NCBI RefSeq assembly: GCF_036503815.1
Contig: NZ_AP027764.1
Location: 620,001 to 684,000 of the forward strand
Reading direction: 5' to 3'
Origin: Escherichia coli
GTDB lineage: Bacteria > Pseudomonadota > Gammaproteobacteria > Enterobacterales > Enterobacteriaceae
Length of the DNA: 64,000 nt
The notes beneath the pieces are model-generated. The model saw nothing but the letters and a program-made list of their open reading frames with translations. It searched no databases and was not told the DNA's origin. Below are positions 59,271-64,000 of this stretch, in pieces; positions within the stretch are counted from its first letter, which is position 1, and every line of letters starts with the position of its first letter. A program made the position numbers and the translations under genes.

Positions 59271-59306
59271 ATTATAAGCTTGAACTAAGGTAATGCAAAT
59301 GCATTA
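59271..59306 (-). promoter_or_regulatory. prlF-yhaV promoter and palindromic operator
   Basis: On the minus strand: -35 TTTGCA (59294-59299), a 17-base spacer, and a perfect -10 TATAAT (59271-59276). The palindrome TAATGC-AAAT-GCATTA (59291-59306) covers the -35, the natural place for PrlF to bind and repress. Confidence 0.7.
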
Positions 59307-59333
59307 TTAATGGATGTGTGGACTTTAAACAAT

Positions 59334-59357
59334 AAAAACATGGCACTAAGGCCATGT
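59334..59357 (-). terminator. Terminator of garD
   Basis: Minus strand: ACATGGC-CTTAGT-GCCATGT followed by TTTTATT. It lies 25 bases after the garD stop. Confidence 0.8.
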
Positions 59358-59382
59358 TTTGCGAGGGACGTTCCAAAAGAAA

Positions 59383-60954
59383 TCAGGTCACCGGTGCCGG
59401 GTTAAACACCGCCAGCTGGTTATGCAGTCCCCATTGATCTGAGAAGGTTTTCTTCTTCCCGCTGGCGACGTCGAGAATAAAATGGAACAATTTCCAGCCC
59501 ACCTCTTCAATAGTTTCTTCGCCGGTAGCGATGGTGCCCGCATTAATATCCATTAAATCAAACCAGCGGTTCGCCAGTTCGGTGCGGGTCGCCATTTTAA
59601 TGACGGGTACTGCCATCAGGCCATATGGCGTGCCGCGACCGGTCGTAAACACTTGCACGGTAATCCCTGATGCCACCTGTTGCGTGCCACAGACAAAATC
59701 GCTGGCTGGCGTCGCGGCGTAAATTAATCCGCGTTTAGTCGGGCGTTGACCGGGCGATAGCACTTCAACAATTGCGCTTTTACCCGATTTAGCAATGGAG
59801 CCGAGCGCTTTCTCCACCACATTTGCCAGACCGCCTTTCTTGTTGCCCGGCGAAGGGTTGGCGCTGCGGTCGGTTTTTCCCATATTGAGATAGTTATCGT
59901 ACCACTCCATCTCTTCCAGCAGACGCTTGCCGACCTCTTCGTTCACTGCGCGCGGCGTCAGCAGATGGATCGCGTCACGCACTTCCGTTACTTCCGAGAA
60001 CATCACCGTTGCACCGCAGCGCACCAGTAGATCAGATGCATAACCCACGGCTGGATTTGCCGTTACGCCAGAAAACGCATCGCTGCCACCGCACTGCATG
60101 CCGACAACCAGTTCTGAAGCCGGACAGGTTTCTCGCTGACGTTGATTCAGTTTTTGTAGATGGCGTTCGGCGACCTGCAAAATATCCTCGACCATGGACT
60201 GAAAACCGACATGCTTTTCATCCTGCAAACTGACAATGCTGGCGCTTTCTACTGGAATAGCTTGCACATCATCCGTTCCAGTCAGCAGGCGTTCAGGCTG
60301 CAACTTTTCACAACCCAGACCAATCACCATTACTTCGCCGCCAAAGTTAGGGTTCAGCGAAATATTGTGAATGGTACGAATAGGCACAACTGCCGCCGGT
60401 GCGTTAATCGCCACGCCACAACCGTACAAATGATTCAGCCCCACCACGCCATCGACGTTCGGGTATTTCGGTAGCAGATCGCGTTCAATGATTTTTACTA
60501 CGTAGTCCACCACGCCTGCCACACAGTGGACGCTGGTGGTGATGCCGAGCAGGTTTTTGGTGCCCACGCTGCCATCAGCATTGCGATAGCCCTCAAAGGT
60601 GTATCCTTCCAGTGGCGGTAAGGGGGCCGGGACTTTAGTTGCCAGTGGCAGCGTGTGTAACGGTGGCGCTTCCGGTAGTACAACCATTGATTCGTCGATC
60701 CAGCTTCCGCGTGGGATTGCGCGCACGGCGTAACCAATCACTTCACCATAACGAATAATTTCACCATTAGCCGGAATGTCCAGCAATGCGACTTTATGCC
60801 CCTGGGGAATATGTTCAATTAATTCCAGCCCATCCGGAAAACGCGTTCCTGCTTTCAGGCCATTATCATTAACAATAATTGCCACATTATCTGTGTCGTG
60901 AACTTTTATATAAAACGCAGTTGGCGTTTCTTGTCTGATTTCGATGTTGGCCAT
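59383..60954 (-). CDS. garD: Galactarate dehydratase
   Basis: 523 residues. GarD dehydrates meso-galactarate to 5-dehydro-4-deoxyglucarate, the first step of galactarate use; the enzyme is iron-dependent. An N-terminal SAF domain (about 1-85) precedes the UxaA-type catalytic domain (GYRNADGSVGTKNLL, GCEKLQPERL, GMQCGGSDAFSGVTANPAVG). Length is as in K-12. It is divergent from garP-garL-garR, with control sites in the gap. Confidence 0.98.
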   Translation of the reverse strand: MANIEIRQETPTAFYIKVHDTDNVAIIVNDNGLKAGTRFPDGLELIEHIPQGHKVALLDIPANGEIIRYGEVIGYAVRAIPRGSWIDESMVVLPEAPPLHTLPLATKVPAPLPPLEGYTFEGYRNADGSVGTKNLLGITTSVHCVAGVVDYVVKIIERDLLPKYPNVDGVVGLNHLYGCGVAINAPAAVVPIRTIHNISLNPNFGGEVMVIGLGCEKLQPERLLTGTDDVQAIPVESASIVSLQDEKHVGFQSMVEDILQVAERHLQKLNQRQRETCPASELVVGMQCGGSDAFSGVTANPAVGYASDLLVRCGATVMFSEVTEVRDAIHLLTPRAVNEEVGKRLLEEMEWYDNYLNMGKTDRSANPSPGNKKGGLANVVEKALGSIAKSGKSAIVEVLSPGQRPTKRGLIYAATPASDFVCGTQQVASGITVQVFTTGRGTPYGLMAVPVIKMATRTELANRWFDLMDINAGTIATGEETIEEVGWKLFHFILDVASGKKKTFSDQWGLHNQLAVFNPAPVT

Positions 60955-61329
60955 TGTGCAATATTCTCCAGCCAGGGGTTATTAAAATGAGGACCTGGTC
61001 TCATTTAAAAAATAAATGACTTCATTGGGTGAAATAAGAATGTCAGGAGTTTAAACGCAGAAATGTGATCAATGTCAATCATTTCAGGGATTGCAGTGCC
61101 GCCCGGCAGGATAAAGCGCAAATCTGTGCTTTAGCGCGCAACCTTATGTGCATATGCTCAAAATAATATTTAAATAGTAATAATTAAATTAGCATTTGCA
61201 CAATGATTATTATTCTCTCGCTGCTTATACTAATTCCTGAGTTCATTGTCGTAACGGCATAAATAAAACTCATAAATAACACCTTCCCCATAATAATAAA
61301 AATCAGCATAAGTACCCGAGGTAAATAAA
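60955..61329. promoter_or_regulatory. garD-garP divergent control region
   Basis: 375 bases, AT-rich towards garP. A candidate CRP site lies at 61061-61082: AAATG-TGTGA-like core TGTGA (61064-61068), six bases, then TCAAT (61075-61079). The regulator CdaR (SdaR) is known to activate these operons; I could not assign its site by eye. No coding region is visible. Confidence 0.55.
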
Positions 61330-62664
61330 ATGATTCTGGACACCGTTGACGTAAAAAAGAAAGGCGTGCATACCCGCTATTTAATATTACTGATTATTTT
61401 TATTGTTACCGCCGTTAACTACGCCGATCGTGCAACGCTGTCTATTGCTGGTACCGAAGTGGCAAAAGAGTTGCAGTTAAGTGCGGTTTCGATGGGTTAC
61501 ATCTTTTCTGCTTTTGGCTGGGCCTACTTGCTGATGCAAATTCCCGGCGGCTGGCTGCTTGATAAGTTTGGCTCGAAAAAAGTTTACACCTACAGCCTCT
61601 TTTTCTGGTCGCTATTCACCTTCCTGCAAGGCTTTGTTGATATGTTCCCGCTGGCCTGGGCAGGGATCTCCATGTTCTTTATGCGCTTTATGCTCGGCTT
61701 CTCGGAAGCGCCATCATTCCCGGCGAACGCCCGTATTGTCGCCGCCTGGTTCCCGACGAAAGAACGTGGTACTGCCTCCGCCATCTTTAACTCGGCGCAA
61801 TATTTCTCGCTGGCGCTCTTTTCGCCTCTGCTTGGCTGGCTGACTTTCGCCTGGGGATGGGAGCACGTCTTTACCGTTATGGGGGTGATTGGTTTTGTGC
61901 TGACGGCGCTGTGGATCAAGTTGATTCATAACCCGACAGATCACCCACGTATGTCTGCGGAAGAGCTGAAGTTTATATCTGAAAATGGCGCGGTGGTCGA
62001 TATGGACCACAAAAAGCCGGGCAGCGCGGCAGCAAGCGGTCCCAAACTGCATTACATCAAGCAATTGCTCTCTAACCGCATGATGTTGGGCGTATTTTTC
62101 GGACAATATTTTATCAACACCATCACCTGGTTCTTCCTCACCTGGTTCCCGATTTATCTGGTGCAGGAAAAAGGCATGTCGATTCTGAAAGTGGGTCTGG
62201 TCGCCTCGATTCCGGCACTGTGTGGTTTTGCGGGCGGCGTGCTGGGAGGTGTCTTCTCGGATTATCTGATCAAACGCGGTTTGTCCCTGACCCTGGCACG
62301 TAAGCTACCGATTGTGCTGGGAATGTTGCTGGCTTCCACCATCATCTTATGTAACTACACCAACAACACCACGCTGGTGGTCACGCTGATGGCGCTGGCT
62401 TTTTTTGGCAAAGGATTTGGTGCTCTGGGCTGGCCGGTGATTTCTGACACCGCGCCGAAAGAGATTGTTGGCCTCTGCGGCGGCGTCTTTAACGTCTTTG
62501 GAAATGTTGCCTCCATTGTCACTCCACTGGTGATTGGCTACCTGGTAAGTGAACTGCACTCCTTCAATGCAGCACTGGTTTTCGTGGGATGTTCAGCGCT
62601 GATGGCGATGGTCTGCTACCTCTTCGTAGTTGGCGACATTAAACGTATGGAATTGCAGAAATAA
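61330..62664 (+). CDS. garP: GarP, galactarate/glucarate permease
   Basis: 444 residues, twelve membrane helices, anion:cation symporter family (D-glucarate group) of the major facilitator superfamily: NYADRATLSIAGTEVAKEL and GGWLLDKFGSKK are the typical loops. It is thought to take up galactarate and glucarate with protons. It is first in the garP-garL-garR operon, 15 bases before garL. Confidence 0.97.
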   Translation: MILDTVDVKKKGVHTRYLILLIIFIVTAVNYADRATLSIAGTEVAKELQLSAVSMGYIFSAFGWAYLLMQIPGGWLLDKFGSKKVYTYSLFFWSLFTFLQGFVDMFPLAWAGISMFFMRFMLGFSEAPSFPANARIVAAWFPTKERGTASAIFNSAQYFSLALFSPLLGWLTFAWGWEHVFTVMGVIGFVLTALWIKLIHNPTDHPRMSAEELKFISENGAVVDMDHKKPGSAAASGPKLHYIKQLLSNRMMLGVFFGQYFINTITWFFLTWFPIYLVQEKGMSILKVGLVASIPALCGFAGGVLGGVFSDYLIKRGLSLTLARKLPIVLGMLLASTIILCNYTNNTTLVVTLMALAFFGKGFGALGWPVISDTAPKEIVGLCGGVFNVFGNVASIVTPLVIGYLVSELHSFNAALVFVGCSALMAMVCYLFVVGDIKRMELQK

Positions 62665-62679
62665 GCAAAGGTATAAGCG

Positions 62680-63450
62680 ATGAATAACGATGTTTTCCCG
62701 AATAAATTCAAAGCCGCACTGGCTGCGAAACAGGTACAAATTGGTTGCTGGTCAGCACTCTCTAACCCGATTAGCACTGAAGTTCTTGGTTTGGCTGGGT
62801 TTGACTGGCTGGTGCTGGATGGCGAACATGCGCCAAACGATATCTCCACGTTTATTCCGCAGTTAATGGCCCTGAAAGGCAGCGCCAGCGCGCCAGTAGT
62901 GCGAGTGCCGACCAACGAGCCGGTAATTATAAAGCGTCTTCTGGATATCGGTTTCTATAACTTCCTGATTCCTTTTGTAGAAACAAAAGAGGAAGCAGAG
63001 CAGGCGGTGGCATCAACCCGTTACCCACCGGAAGGCATTCGCGGCGTCTCCGTTTCTCACCGCGCCAATATGTTTGGCACCGTGGCGGATTATTTCGCTC
63101 AGTCGAACAAGAACATCACCATTCTGGTCCAGATAGAAAGTCAGCAGGGCGTAGATAACGTCGATGCCATTGCCGCTACCGAAGGTGTAGACGGTATCTT
63201 CGTCGGCCCCAGCGATCTGGCTGCGGCATTAGGCCATCTCGGCAATGCCTCGCACCCGGATGTACAAAAAGCAATCCAGCATATTTTTAACCGTGCCAGT
63301 GCGCACGGCAAACCCAGCGGTATCCTCGCGCCGGTCGAAGCCGATGCGCGTCGTTATCTGGAATGGGGCGCGACGTTTGTGGCTGTCGGCAGCGATCTCG
63401 GCGTCTTCCGCTCTGCCACTCAGAAACTGGCTGATACCTTTAAAAAATAA
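62680..63450 (+). CDS. garL: 5-keto-4-deoxy-D-glucarate aldolase
   Basis: 256 residues of the HpcH/HpaI class II aldolase family. It splits 5-keto-4-deoxyglucarate to pyruvate and tartronate semialdehyde. The metal-binding and catalytic residues are in [10 protein letters not shown] (His, Glu) and [12 protein letters not shown] (Glu), with the [12 protein letters not shown] loop. Ribosome site AAAGG (62667-62671) before the start. garR follows after 29-35 bases. Confidence 0.97.
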
Positions 63451-63485
63451 CCACCACCGCAACAAGAGAGATGATTGATATGACT

Positions 63486-64000
63486 ATGAAAGTTGGTTTT
63501 ATTGGCCTGGGGATTATGGGTAAACCAATGAGTAAAAACCTTCTGAAAGCAGGTTACTCGCTGGTGGTTGCTGACCGTAACCCAGAAGCTATTGCTGACG
63601 TGATTGCTGCAGGTGCAGAAACAGCTTCTACGGCTAAATCGATCGCTGAACAGTGCGACGTCATCATAACCATGCTGCCAAACTCCCCTCATGTGAAAGA
63701 GGTGGCGCTGGGTGAGAATGGCATTATTGAAGGCGCGAAGCCAGGTACAGTATTGATCGATATGAGTTCTATTGCACCGCTGGCAAGCCGTGAAATAAGC
63801 GAAGCGCTGAAAGCGAAAGGCATTGATATGCTGGACGCCCCGGTGAGCGGCGGTGAACCGAAAGCCATCGACGGTACGCTGTCAGTGATGGTGGGCGGCG
63901 ACAAGGCTATTTTCGACAAATACTATGATTTGATGAAAGCGATGGCGGGTTCCGTGGTGCATACCGGGGAAATCGGTGCAGGTAACGTCACCAAACTGGC
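63486..64000 (+). CDS. garR: Tartronate semialdehyde reductase, N-terminal part (partial)
   Basis: The window ends after 171 codons of this roughly 294-residue enzyme. GarR reduces tartronate semialdehyde to D-glycerate with NADH. A beta-hydroxyacid dehydrogenase with GFIGLGIMGKPMSKNLLKAG (dinucleotide loop), DAPVSGGEPKAIDGTLSVMVGG (substrate loop) and a catalytic Lys in GNVTKLA at the very edge. Start taken at ATG 63486 (MKVGF); an ATG two codons earlier (63480) is better spaced from AGAGAG and may be the real one. Confidence 0.95.
   Translation, partial: MKVGFIGLGIMGKPMSKNLLKAGYSLVVADRNPEAIADVIAAGAETASTAKSIAEQCDVIITMLPNSPHVKEVALGENGIIEGAKPGTVLIDMSSIAPLASREISEALKAKGIDMLDAPVSGGEPKAIDGTLSVMVGGDKAIFDKYYDLMKAMAGSVVHTGEIGAGNVTKL

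Overview
The window is a chromosomal segment of Escherichia coli (or Shigella, which cannot be separated from it at this level). Almost every protein reads as the known E. coli protein at full length, and the gene order is that of the mla - gar region of the chromosome, presented in the opposite direction to the usual K-12 map. It is not K-12 itself. The N-acetylgalactosamine (aga) cluster is complete (agaW, agaE, agaF and agaA intact), the yraHIJK fimbrial operon expected between rsmI and agaI is missing, metY carries the G46 (fMet1-type) initiator tRNA sequence, and two accessory genes sit between mtr and yhbW. K-12 comparisons are from memory, not from an alignment.

Layout. (1) 1-15.9 kb, envelope and housekeeping: end of mlaD, mlaC, mlaB (outer-membrane lipid asymmetry), ibaG, murA, sfsB, ispB, rplU-rpmA-yhbE-obgE, dacB, greA with its leader RNA, yhbY, rlmE-ftsH, folP-glmM, secG and tRNA-Leu(GAG). 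(2) 15.9-19.6 kb: an AT-rich gap, the phosphoethanolamine-transferase-like yhbX, and argG, followed by a 27-bp repeat of the tRNA-Leu 3' end. (3) 19.6-33.4 kb, gene expression: metY-rimP-nusA-infB-rbfA-truB-rpsO-pnp, then nlpI, yrbN-deaD and the tryptophan permease gene mtr with TyrR- and TrpR-like sites. (4) 33.5-34.9 kb: the accessory pair, an unrecognised AT-rich gene and a divergent YafK-like L,D-transpeptidase. (5) 34.9-46.8 kb: yhbW, ubiV-ubiU and divergent ubiT (oxygen-independent ubiquinone synthesis), small genes yhbS, yhbQ, yhbP, yhbO, yraR, yraQ, then dolP-diaA-yraN, lpoA and divergent rsmI.

(6) 46.9-58.4 kb: the amino-sugar cluster. Two mannose-family PTS transporters (AgaVWE with IIA AgaF for N-acetylgalactosamine; AgaBCD for galactosamine) feed deacetylase AgaA, deaminase AgaS and tagatose-bisphosphate aldolase KbaY/KbaZ, under the DeoR-family repressor AgaR, whose likely operators (repeated TTTCGTTT/AAACGAAA) are visible at both promoter regions. 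(7) 58.4-59.2 kb: the prlF-yhaV toxin-antitoxin pair. (8) 59.4 kb to the end: garD, divergent garP-garL-garR (galactarate/glucarate catabolism), with garR cut by the window edge.

I saw no insertion sequence, prophage, CRISPR array or rRNA. The least ordinary parts are the mtr-yhbW accessory pair, the tRNA-Leu 3'-end repeat flanking yhbX-argG, the hairpin at the rsmI-agaI junction, and several overlapping regulatory structures. No clearly new multi-gene system is visible.
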